Of a stretch of DNA of 17,226 bases, positions 8,578 through 15,067 are shown piece after piece (position 1 is the first letter of the stretch; every line of letters starts with the position of its first letter). Source of the stretch: Deltaproteobacteria bacterium (GTDB lineage: Bacteria; Desulfobacterota; Desulfobacteria; Desulfobacterales; ETH-SRB1); assembly GCA_003647525.1 (NCBI GenBank), contig QMMZ01000006.1:1-17226 (forward strand). The letters run 5' to 3'. The position numbers and the translations under genes are program-made. The notes under the pieces were generated by a model. The model was not told the origin of the DNA and made no database searches. It saw nothing but the letters and a program-made list of their open reading frames with translations.

Positions 8578-9755
8578 TTATTCCAGCCACTTTTCCTGTG
8601 GTATGAGTAGAAAGTCCTGCAGAGGAATCCCCTGGGCTCCTACAAGCAATTTTCTTTTAACATTAAATTCTTTTGAAAAAGCCTCAATACCAGGAATACT
8701 TGTTTTCCGGAGGTTGCTTTTTACCTCGATGGCGACCAGATTATTCCCTTGCCGTAAAACAAAATCTACTTCTCGATTGCGGCTTGAGCAATAAAAAACT
8801 TCTGCCATAGTATCCTTAAGTCCATTGACCAGTGTGGCGCCGACCGCCGATTCAACCAATCTGCCCCAGTATTCAGGATTACTTTTGGCTTCGGCAAGAG
8901 TAAGTTGTGACGGTGCTGTCATAAGAGCAGTATTGAGCACCTGGAGTTTTGGAATAGATGCCCGCTGGCGAATTTTCTGTCCCGCATATTTAGGCAAACC
9001 CATCAACAATCCCGCTCCTTGAAGCAGATTTAAATAATTAGCAAGAGTGGTGGTATTGCCGGCATCCTGAAGCTGTCCCAGCATTTTTTGATATGAAAGA
9101 ATTTGTCCTGAGTATGTGCAACCAAGCTCAAAAAGACGACGAAGAAGAGCGGGTTTATCCACCCGTTTCATAAGCAGGATATCTCGTGAGACCGTGGTCT
9201 CTATAAGAGAATCCATAATATAATTAGACCACCGTTTGTGATCATTGATCAAATCCGCAGAACCAGGATATCCTCCATAGAAAATATATTGCTCAACGTT
9301 CCATCCAAAGGCCTTGCGCATTTCCGAAAAAGACCAGTGGGTAACAGGGATAGTCTCAAACCGTCCAGCAAGACTTTCTGATAGTCCACTCTGTATTAGA
9401 AGAGGTGAAGAACCGAGTGCAATCACATACAGCGAAAGACCTTTTGCGGAATCTTCATCCCACAGGCGCTTAACCGTTTCAGACCATCCAGTAATCTTCT
9501 GAACCTCATCGAGAACAAAAAGTGCCTTATTGTTTTTTTTATGCGCGCTGTTTCCCATTGTTGTTCAATCCATGAGGCGCTTTTCAAAGTTGGTTCATCT
9601 GCTGAAGCATAATGGCTTGGCATACTAATTTCATCAATAAGCTGGCGAGCGAGGGTGGTCTTGCCGGTTTGCCTGGGGCCTGACAAGATCTGAATAAAGC
9701 GCCTTGGTTCGGAAACTCTGTCAAAAATAACTTTATAAACTTGTCTCTTAAACAT
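8578..9755 (-). pseudogene. AAA+ ATPase with DUF4143 domain, split by a -1 frameshift
   Basis: Two overlapping reading frames together give one family-length (about 392-residue) protein. The 5' part (from 9755) carries MFKRQVYKVIF and the Walker A motif GPRQTGKTT (residues 26-34). The 3' part carries the Walker B segment KALFVLDEVQ, then the DUF4143 region ending in EVDFVL...AIEVKS, which resembles a PD-(D/E)xK nuclease core. The frames join at eight A residues on the coding strand (T8 at 9533-9540): a -1 slip on AAA AAA, or one extra A, reconnects SWIEQQWETARIKK with NNKALFVLDEVQ exactly. It may be a decayed gene, a missing base in the assembly, or a gene expressed by slippage. Members of this family are common, mobile and of unclear function. 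The start has no strong ribosome site. An unusual operator-like array lies directly upstream. Confidence 0.82.
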
Positions 9756-9780
9756 CTATATTATCCAATAGTTAACAAAT

Positions 9781-9820
9781 TACTCAATATTATGAGTAAA
9801 TTTACTCAACGTGTTGAGTA
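9781..9820 (-). promoter_or_regulatory. Array of four alternating TACTCA/TGAGTA half-sites
   Basis: Half-sites TACTCA (9781-9786), TGAGTA (9793-9798), TACTCA (9803-9808) and TGAGTA (9815-9820) alternate with start-to-start steps of 12, 10 and 12 bp. They build a perfect 16-bp palindrome TGAGTAAATTTACTCA (9793-9808) and a second 8-bp-arm palindrome (9803-9810/9813-9820). It sits 26-65 bp upstream of the ATPase start and is most simply read as an operator for a dimeric regulator. Confidence 0.6.
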
Positions 9821-9975
9821 TTTGTTTAATTACCCCGTCAACTTATAAACTAATGTACCCGCAAGTCCGCTGTTTCATGTTCGATTCTTCTCATGCAGTT
9901 TTTCACGGGGACGGTCCAATACAGGAATGTCTGAAATTTTCTTCGTCACTGCTCCCCCTTTTCTTGAAGGAACTC

Positions 9976-10479
9976 TTATGTCAGTTTTTTAAATTGAACT
10001 CTCAGAACCTTCCCTGCCTTAATATGCCTTTCATACGTTTTCTGATAATGCCTCGGATAGAGATTTCTTTTTCTGTACCCGGTATCGAGCAAGGCTTTTT
10101 CAACGCTGATCGACTGGTTATCGAGCTTCATATATGCAATCAGCTTTATTGCTGCTGCATCACAACTACAAAATATTACATCTTTTTTCGCGTTTATCAT
10201 GTATGCAATCGACTCCAGTTCACCAGCATCAATACCAAGTCGTGCTTCTTTCGCTTCATTCCGCCCATGCATCAAGCTATCGATATCAACATTGTCTATG
10301 ATTGTAACTGTATCTCTTATGTATATCTCTTGCCGTTGTCCGTCTTTTTTAAAATACTTTGTCTCGCCAACAACTGTCCTGGTCACAGACATTTCATAAG
10401 CTTTTATGAATTTTTCAAACAAGCCGAGAGTATGAAGATCCATGATCACATCGGCATCAAGCAACAGCAATTTTTTCAT
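9976..10479 (-). CDS. PIN-like domain protein, putative toxin
   Basis: A 167-residue protein whose layout fits a PIN ribonuclease fold: an N-terminal hydrophobic strand with acidic pair LLLLDAD (D8, D10), an acidic residue in VGETKYF (E39), the GELES segment (E87, E89) and SCDAAAIK (D107). These match the usual spacing of the PIN acidic site; the nuclease call is inference. The frame is open to an ATG at 10518, but the ATG at 10479 (MKKLLLLDADV), with GGAAGAG upstream, is preferred because it starts at the conserved first strand. It overlaps the upstream Xre-ImmA gene by 23 bp, so translation is probably coupled. PIN toxins usually cleave tRNA or mRNA and are held by the upstream-encoded partner. 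It could instead be an uncharacterised DNA-uptake or regulatory accessory of the peptidase. Confidence 0.62.
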   Translation of the reverse strand: MKKLLLLDADVIMDLHTLGLFEKFIKAYEMSVTRTVVGETKYFKKDGQRQEIYIRDTVTIIDNVDIDSLMHGRNEAKEARLGIDAGELESIAYMINAKKDVIFCSCDAAAIKLIAYMKLDNQSISVEKALLDTGYRKRNLYPRHYQKTYERHIKAGKVLRVQFKKLT

Positions 10480-11605
10480 AGTTCTCTTCCACAAATCCTG
10501 CTTTAGCAAGACAATCATCTACTTCAGCCCTGTCGATTTCGAGATATTCCGCAAAAGTGCCGCGCGATATCTTGCCTTCCATCAGGCACCTGCATGCAAG
10601 AGATATATAACGAGCGGGGAATTTAGATGGCTCAAATTTCTCATACAAACCTTTACGTATCGTGCGGTCGAGATCTCTGAACCTCGGATCACCAAGTATT
10701 TTTTTCACCTGCGCCGGCTTGAGTTTTTTTAGATTCACAAGCCTCCATGAGATCGCTTCCGTGGACGCACCAAAATCCTTGGCAATTTCTATGAGATCCA
10801 CTTTTTTGATTTCACTATTCCGGACAATTTCTTTGAGAGTCCCCATAAGATGAATTTCAGGAAGAAGCAGGCTTGACGCAAAGATGTCAGCGTATTGTTC
10901 CGGTCTGGTCTTTTTCGTACCATCACCAATCTCTTTAATAGAAAAGACATCCCACGTTATTATATGAAACAATTCATGAGCCAAATCAAAATTTCTCCTC
11001 CATGGCGCATCATTTAAATTAATGAGGATACCAACACCTAAGGCATTGTCCACAATGCTGGCACCTGAAAGGCCGCCATCCAGAGGTAAATGTAGGATTT
11101 TAAAACGAAGATTGTTTTCGAGCACATTAAGTAGATTCGAGGCAGGCCGTGAACCCAGGTCCATTATTTTGTGAATGTGACTACCAAGTTTATCCGCCAT
11201 TGCAAAACCATCGCCCGCAAAATCATCACGGCCAAAGGGTGATCGAATTTCCGTCCAGCTCTGCTTCAGACCGAGGAGTTCTTCTAAAGTACTGTATCGT
11301 TCGAGAAAGGAAAGAAATAGTCGTTGCTCTTTGGTCACATCCCTTGTTTCTATTTTTCTCCATAAGGGTGTCGGTTCAGGAATAACTGTTGGTTCAAAAA
11401 AATAATCCAGACTTCTGCCGTATAAACGGGCTATCTCGATCAGTTCACCAGCACTGATGTTTCTATCGCCTTTTTCTATTGACGATAAGGTCTGGTAATT
11501 TTTGAATCCCAATTGTTGCGCTGCTTCAGCGATGGAAAAGCCCGCCGATTTTCTGGCTTCTACAATCCTTTGATGCAACGCACCTACCATTTTTTGGGGT
11601 TTCAT
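10457..11605 (-). CDS. Xre-type regulator fused to ImmA/IrrE metallopeptidase domain
   Basis: 382 residues. Residues about 10-70 form a helix-turn-helix of the Xre/Cro kind (IVEARKSAGFSIAEAAQQLGF, TLSSIEKGDRNIS). After a linker, the ImmA/IrrE (COG2856) zinc-peptidase domain shows HELFH at 210-214 and the downstream EQYADIFASSLLLP segment (236-249) supplying the third ligand. A helical C-terminal tail follows. Known family members cleave or bind phage-type or stress repressors; Xre-COG2856 proteins also occur as antitoxin-like partners in two-gene modules. Here the PIN-like gene follows with a 23-bp overlap, supporting such a module. The ATG has a strong AGGGAGGTT site 5 nt away. The promoter region 11658-11686 carries a short palindrome, suggesting self-regulation. 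All catalytic residues are present. Confidence 0.88.
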   Translation of the reverse strand: MKPQKMVGALHQRIVEARKSAGFSIAEAAQQLGFKNYQTLSSIEKGDRNISAGELIEIARLYGRSLDYFFEPTVIPEPTPLWRKIETRDVTKEQRLFLSFLERYSTLEELLGLKQSWTEIRSPFGRDDFAGDGFAMADKLGSHIHKIMDLGSRPASNLLNVLENNLRFKILHLPLDGGLSGASIVDNALGVGILINLNDAPWRRNFDLAHELFHIITWDVFSIKEIGDGTKKTRPEQYADIFASSLLLPEIHLMGTLKEIVRNSEIKKVDLIEIAKDFGASTEAISWRLVNLKKLKPAQVKKILGDPRFRDLDRTIRKGLYEKFEPSKFPARYISLACRCLMEGKISRGTFAEYLEIDRAEVDDCLAKAGFVEENYEKIAVA

Positions 11606-11657
11606 GAGAACCTCCCTAATAAAAACATCTTATATTTATTTTGCATATTTAATATTA

Positions 11658-11686
11658 TAGATAAGATATTCTTATGCCAGTGTCAA
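11658..11686 (-). promoter_or_regulatory. Promoter with operator-like palindrome for the Xre-ImmA/PIN operon
   Basis: On the minus strand, a consensus -35 TTGACA (11681-11686), 17-nt spacer and -10-like TATCTA (11658-11663). A 15-bp palindrome ATAAGA-N3-TCTTAT (11661-11675) covers the spacer and -10, and a further TCTTAT lies in the leader nearer the start. The location is as expected for autorepression by the encoded Xre domain. Hexamers were seen directly; regulation is inferred. Confidence 0.55.
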
Positions 11687-11851
11687 CCCTTATAATGACC
11701 GCAAAAGTACATTACCTTTGCTGTAATTCGTATATTACGTAAATAAAAAAATACGGAATGTATTTTTAAAAATATTTTATCAGGGACAAAATACGTGCTT
11801 TATAGCAAACTCAATTATCGTATAATTGAAATATGTTATCATATCACTAAG

Positions 11852-12453
11852 TTATGACTGATCGACAAGCCTTGGTCTTGTTGTTTTCCTTTTGATTTTG
11901 TTTTTTGGCTTTATATTCAATTTAGACCGTTCTTCCTTGATGCGTTTCAACAATTCCGTAGCAGGCTCGTCGGTCGAGTCCTGTGGTACGAGTTCGCCGC
12001 GGAAGGCTTTAGCAAGGATAGATTGGGTGAGTTTGTCAACATAGGTTCTGGCTTTTTTATAGCGTTCTTCAATCTGGTCGGCGATTTTGAAGAATGCTTC
12101 TACAAGGCGGACGATTTCTTGTTGCTCTGCAAGAGGTGGAATTGGCAAGTGAAGAGATGCAACTTGTGGCTGACTCACTGTTGCCATCCCAACAGTTTGT
12201 TTTGCTTTTTCCCTAAATACATCTCTGACAATTCTGGTCATAAAACAATAATTTACATAATCAGGCAAAATACTATTTTCAACGAGCCCCAGTCTAATTT
12301 TTTATTTTCAAAAACTACAGGTTCGCTGGTCTGCTTTATAATCGCAGCTTTTCCTACTACATCAAAATATTTGACATGCTCCAGCGTCTTTTTGAATCGA
12401 TCAAGCAATGCATAGCCTGGTTCATTTGTAAAAAAGGTTGTGTCGGTAATCAT
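11852..12453 (-). pseudogene. Chimeric remnant: helicase N-terminus joined to HsdS C-terminal half
   Basis: The 3' part is plainly a type I restriction specificity subunit: PDYVNYCFMTRIVRDVFREK, then LPIPPLAEQQEIVRLVEAFF and the coiled-coil conserved region ending AKAFRGELVPQD. The 5' part (MITDTTFFTNEPGYALLDRF...YFDV, from 12453) instead resembles the extreme N-terminus of SNF2/PLD-type helicase proteins found in defence loci. The switch occurs near 12350-12362, where YFDV meets VGKAAIIKQ, a common HsdS stretch. A second lesion follows: a -1 frameshift at six A residues (T6 at 12298-12303) joins VVFENKK to IRLGLVENSILPDYVN. So an internal deletion fused two genes, then the frame was lost. 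No hsdM or hsdR is present in the window. SD-like AAAGAG precedes the ATG. HsdS identity is firm; the helicase origin is from memory of the family and less sure. Confidence 0.75.
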
Positions 12454-12627
12454 CTGACTCTTTCTTGTTATATTGAGTAACGTCTATCCAGAAATGCGGT
12501 TCGTACTTTGGACGATTTTAATTATAAAATTTCAATATCATGCGCACAATCCAGGGTCAAATCACAAATTTTCCCACCTGAGACCGCTTTTTGAATTATT
12601 CTGTTCGATGGCGCTGCCAATTTTTAG

Positions 12628-12656
12628 TTGACAATCAATTTTTAGTTGATTATATA
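12628..12656 (+). promoter_or_regulatory. Near-consensus promoter for the PxxKW gene, with direct repeats
   Basis: Consensus -35 TTGACA (12628-12633), 17-nt spacer and -10 TATATA (12651-12656). A 14-bp direct repeat CAATTTTTAGTTGA (12618-12631 and 12636-12649) overlaps the -35 and the spacer with an 18-bp period and may bind a regulator. The rest of 12454-12627 is AT-rich and holds no gene I can support. Confidence 0.75.
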
Positions 12657-12686
12657 CTTCGTCTGCTTTTCTGAAAGTATTTCTTG

Positions 12687-12724
12687 AAGGCCGGGGAACT
12701 TAATGTTCCTGAGGCTTTTTTTTT
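12687..12724 (+). terminator. Leader terminator-like hairpin before the PxxKW gene
   Basis: Stem 12687-12692/12713-12718 plus inner stem GGAAC/GTTCC (12695-12699/12705-12709) with a 5-nt loop, followed by nine T (12716-12724). It lies between the promoter at 12628-12656 and the ribosome site AAAGGAGG at 12741-12748. It therefore looks like a transcription attenuator in a roughly 90-nt leader, or the end of a short independent RNA of about 60 nt. Confidence 0.6.
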
Positions 12725-12756
12725 GGGTTTAATCTGACAAAAAGGAGGTGGTTAAA

Positions 12757-13035
12757 TTGGTTTGTTCAACTGTTAGAGAAGGTATGAATTGCCCATTTAT
12801 GACTGCAAAGGGATGTAATTACAATGGCGGGATTTGCCATGAGATCGATGAAAAATGTAAAGGATGTAACCGCAGTACTGAATTTTCATCTGGATGGTAC
12901 TGTACTGTATATCCGGATCCATCTTTAAAATGGAAAAATGGGGACTGTAACTTCGCTTCTCATGTTTCTGCAGCATCAAATGGTACAAAAGCAAAGCTTA
13001 ATCCATTAAAGGCATCCAAGAGAAGGAACGGATAA
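12757..13035 (+). CDS. PxxKW-family cysteine-rich small protein
   Basis: A 92-residue protein with eight Cys (positions 3, 12, 20, 27, 34, 37, 49, 64), including CKGC, and the signature PSLKW (55-59, P-x-x-K-W). The C-terminus is basic (LNPLKASKRRNG). This matches the PxxKW cysteine-rich family known mainly from sulfate/sulfur-reducing Desulfobacterota, whose function is unknown; metal or Fe-S binding is a guess from the Cys pattern. No signal peptide. The start is taken as TTG at 12757, 8 nt after an excellent AAAGGAGG; an in-frame GTG at 12748 overlaps that site and is unlikely. Its own strong promoter, leader hairpin and terminator make it a monocistronic unit. The genes on either side are unrelated. 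Confidence 0.85.
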   Translation: MVCSTVREGMNCPFMTAKGCNYNGGICHEIDEKCKGCNRSTEFSSGWYCTVYPDPSLKWKNGDCNFASHVSAASNGTKAKLNPLKASKRRNG

Positions 13036-13056
13036 TGTTGCTTTCGATCTACAGAT

Positions 13057-13092
13057 AACCCCGCTCAATTAAAGAGCGGGGTTTATTTATTT
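13057..13092 (+). terminator. Intrinsic terminator of the PxxKW gene
   Basis: AACCCCGCTC (13057-13066) pairs exactly with GAGCGGGGTT (13074-13083) around a 7-nt loop, followed by the T-rich TTATTTATTTTA-like tail. It starts 22 nt after the stop codon. Confidence 0.93.
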
Positions 13093-13167
13093 TATATCTT
13101 CCTGATTTTTAAAGCTCTTTTCCCTTGACATTTTTCTCATCTAACCTGTAAGACCACTAAGTCGTCA

Positions 13168-13309
13168 AGTAAAAATAACTTATACATCTTGCTTGTCCTT
13201 TTGCTTGTTTTCTGTGTTCCGTCAAGGCTTACATAACTCGTTATGCGCGCCTTAACGCGCCTTGAAAACAAATAAAATTACGGCACAATCTGTACAACTT
13301 ATTTATACT
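13168..13309. repeat. 142-bp degenerate inverted-repeat element
   Basis: End arms 13168-13185 and 13292-13309 match in 15 of 18 positions when inverted, and similarity continues inward (TTGTTTTC portions). TCAAGGC (13222-13228) pairs with GCCTTGA (13259-13265), and the centre holds ATAACTCGTTAT and GC-rich GCGCGCC/AACGCGCC. It looks like an old MITE or long palindromic repeat. It fills much of the gene-free 13093-13414; no coding region was seen there. Confidence 0.5.
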
Positions 13310-13350
13310 CGGCTCCTAAGATACAAACTCATAACGCTTTAATTTTTTAT

Positions 13351-13389
13351 CATACCTGAAGCTCACCCATAGCAGGTTTGTTTCATAAA
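13351..13389 (+). repeat. Dispersed repeat shared with the 67-bp palindrome region
   Basis: ACCTGAAGCTCA ... GGT ... TTTCATAAA here resembles 3501-3541, which overlaps and extends beyond the right arm of the palindrome near carB. Similarity extends weakly to the left. It ends about 25 bp before the aminotransferase start codon. Confidence 0.55.
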
Positions 13390-13414
13390 GCCATGACCGG
13401 AGGTTTTATTATTT

Positions 13415-14737
13415 ATGAATCCTATTGCGATACAGCTTAATAATATTATAGATAAAGGGAATCCCTATATAATGGGAATGCTGTCTAAACTTGGTAAAAA
13501 TCTTTTTTTCCCAAAAGGTATTTTGAGCCAGAGCGCAGAGGCAAAGGAAAAAGCCTATAAGATTAACGCAACAATCGGTATCGCTAAAGAGCAGGGTAGA
13601 ACCATGCATTTTGCTTCAGTTGTATCGTCGATAAAGGAAATTCGTCCCAGAGAGTCATTAACCTATGCTCCATCATTTGGCATTCCTGCCTTAAGAAAGA
13701 TATGGCAGAATTCTCAATTTGAAAAAAATCCTTCTCTATCCGGCAAATCCATAAGTATGCCTGTGGTTACATGTGGTATTACTCATGGCATCAGTGTATT
13801 TGCAGATGTCTGGGTGGATCCGGGTGACGTTATAATATTACCAGACATGATGTGGGGAAACTACAACCTTATTTTAAATGTTAGAAAAATGGCAAGAATC
13901 AGCAAATATCCTGTCTTTTCAGAAAAAGGGGGATATAATCTTAAGGCCTTTGAGGAAAAGGTAAGGGATGAGGCAAAAAAACATGAAAAGATCATAGTTT
14001 TTCTTAATTTTCCGCATAACCCTACCGGATATACTCTTACCGAGAAAGAGGCAGACAGCATAGTTAAAACTCTTATTGATGTTGCAGAAGAGGGAACAAA
14101 TATAATAGCTGTGTCTGATGATGCTTATTTTGGACTTTTTTACGAAGAAGAAATATTAAAAGAATCTATATTTGCACGTCTTAATGGGCAGCATCCCAGG
14201 CTTCTTGCTGTAAAGCTTGATGGCGCAACAAAAGAGAACTTTGTTTGGGGCTTGAGAGTAGGTTTTATTACGTACGGATGTCAAACTGAAGATGATCCCG
14301 CAAATATTTATGATGCTCTTGAAAGAAAAACCGCCGGAGCTGTGAGAGGCTCCATATCCAATGCATCACATCTTGGCCAGTCTATAATATTAAAGTCTAT
14401 GCAGCATGTAAAATATCCTGATGAGAAGATAGAAAAGTTCGAAATACTTAAAAATAGAGCAATGCGAGTTAAAGAAGTTCTTTTGGATTCCAGATACAAA
14501 GATGCCTGGGATGTTTATCCCTTTAATTCAGGGTACTTTATGTGTATCAGACTAAAGCGGGTTGATGCTGAAAAGCTCAGGCTTCATCTTCTGGAAAAAT
14601 ACGGAGTCGGGCTTATTTCCATGGGAGAATCCAATTTAAGAATAGCCTTTTCATGCCTGGAAGAGGATGATATCCCTGAGTTGTTCGATATCATATTAAA
14701 AGGGATTGAAGATTTAAGTGCAGGGGTCGGGGATTAG
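13415..14737 (+). CDS. PLP-dependent aminotransferase, class I/II
   Basis: A 440-residue fold-type I aminotransferase acting in the cytoplasm. Seen: the aromatic cofactor-stacking region WGNY (147-150), NFPHNPTGY (198-206) with the cofactor-binding Asn202, the DDAY segment (235-238) with Asp and Tyr for the pyridine ring and phenol oxygen, Schiff-base Lys273 in DGATKENFVWGLRVGF, and a C-terminal NLRIAFS Arg for the substrate carboxylate. The family includes aspartate, aromatic and alanine aminotransferases. The substrate cannot be assigned; no biosynthetic neighbours help. Length is slightly above the typical 390-400 because of an N-terminal extension and inserts. GGAGG lies 11 nt before the ATG, a somewhat long spacing. 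The gene appears monocistronic. Confidence 0.88.
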   Translation: MNPIAIQLNNIIDKGNPYIMGMLSKLGKNLFFPKGILSQSAEAKEKAYKINATIGIAKEQGRTMHFASVVSSIKEIRPRESLTYAPSFGIPALRKIWQNSQFEKNPSLSGKSISMPVVTCGITHGISVFADVWVDPGDVIILPDMMWGNYNLILNVRKMARISKYPVFSEKGGYNLKAFEEKVRDEAKKHEKIIVFLNFPHNPTGYTLTEKEADSIVKTLIDVAEEGTNIIAVSDDAYFGLFYEEEILKESIFARLNGQHPRLLAVKLDGATKENFVWGLRVGFITYGCQTEDDPANIYDALERKTAGAVRGSISNASHLGQSIILKSMQHVKYPDEKIEKFEILKNRAMRVKEVLLDSRYKDAWDVYPFNSGYFMCIRLKRVDAEKLRLHLLEKYGVGLISMGESNLRIAFSCLEEDDIPELFDIILKGIEDLSAGVGD

Positions 14738-14792
14738 TGGTTATAAGCGATAGGTTGTTTTTGCCCAGGAGGGACTAAAAAAAATGGACATC

Positions 14793-14896
14793 GAACATCC
14801 AACATCGAATGTTGAATAAAGTATTCCGCCAATTTATAAACTGGCGGAGCGAAGCGATTTCATCATTCGATGTTCAAAGTTCGATGTTGGACGTTC
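14793..14896. repeat. Inverted repeat of catcgaac units with central hairpin
   Basis: The 24-bp arms 14793-14816 and 14873-14896 pair with three mismatches, built on iterated AACATCGAA/GTTCGATG words. Between them TCCGCCA-TGGCGGA (14825-14848) forms a compact stem. It is probably the transcript-end region after the aminotransferase gene. With MITE copy 2 it accounts for most of the gene-free 14738-15067. A short frame MDIEHPTSNVE* with a good ribosome site (14784-14819) falls within the repeat and is not considered a gene. Confidence 0.65.
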
Positions 14897-14950
14897 ATCT
14901 TTCAAAACAACCCCGTATGGCATAAATGCGACCTGTGAACCTTTACAAAA

Positions 14951-15056
14951 TATAGACTTTCAGATAATTAATTTCACAAGGCCAGAAGGAGGAAGGCATA
15001 TTAGTTATACGTCGACGACTGATAACACAGTGAAATTATTTATCTGAAAGTCTATA
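14951..15056. mobile_element. 106-bp MITE-like element, copy 2 (inverted)
   Basis: Same length and 27-bp terminal repeats (14951-14977 and 15030-15056, one mismatch between them) as copy 1 at 3893-3998, but the asymmetric core reads in reverse complement. Three base differences over 106. The flanks of the two copies are unrelated, so the boundaries are sharp, which supports insertion rather than duplication of a larger segment. It ends 11 bp before the ClC start codon. Confidence 0.88.
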
Positions 15057-15058
15057 AC
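15030..15058 (+). promoter_or_regulatory. Possible outward promoter from MITE copy 2
   Basis: GTGAAA (15030-15035), 17-nt spacer, TATAAC (15053-15058). Transcription would begin around 15065, only a few bases before the ClC ATG, which lacks any Shine-Dalgarno. The transcript could thus be leaderless. Inference from spacing only. Confidence 0.35.
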
Positions 15059-15067
15059 TTAGCGCTT

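Noticed and set aside
9890..9935. CACGGGGACGGTCC motif resembling ends of some REP/IS-type repeats
   Set aside because: Only one short copy and no pairing arm or transposase nearby.
10480..10518. Longer start of the PIN-like gene at 10518
   Set aside because: The extra 13 residues lie deep in the upstream gene and precede the first conserved strand; the ATG at 10479 has a better ribosome site.
12523..12615. About 31-codon minus-strand frame (TTG start) ending in DCAHDIEIL
   Set aside because: No ribosome site, rare start codon and no recognised family; too short to support.
14784..14819. Short frame MDIEHPTSNVE with a GGAGG upstream
   Set aside because: Lies entirely inside the catcgaac repeat; the peptide is a by-product of the repeat words and has no other coding sign.
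14985..14993. AGAAGGAGG inside MITE copy 2 as ribosome site for the ClC gene
   Set aside because: About 75 nt from the ATG, with an in-frame stop between; not usable for that start.
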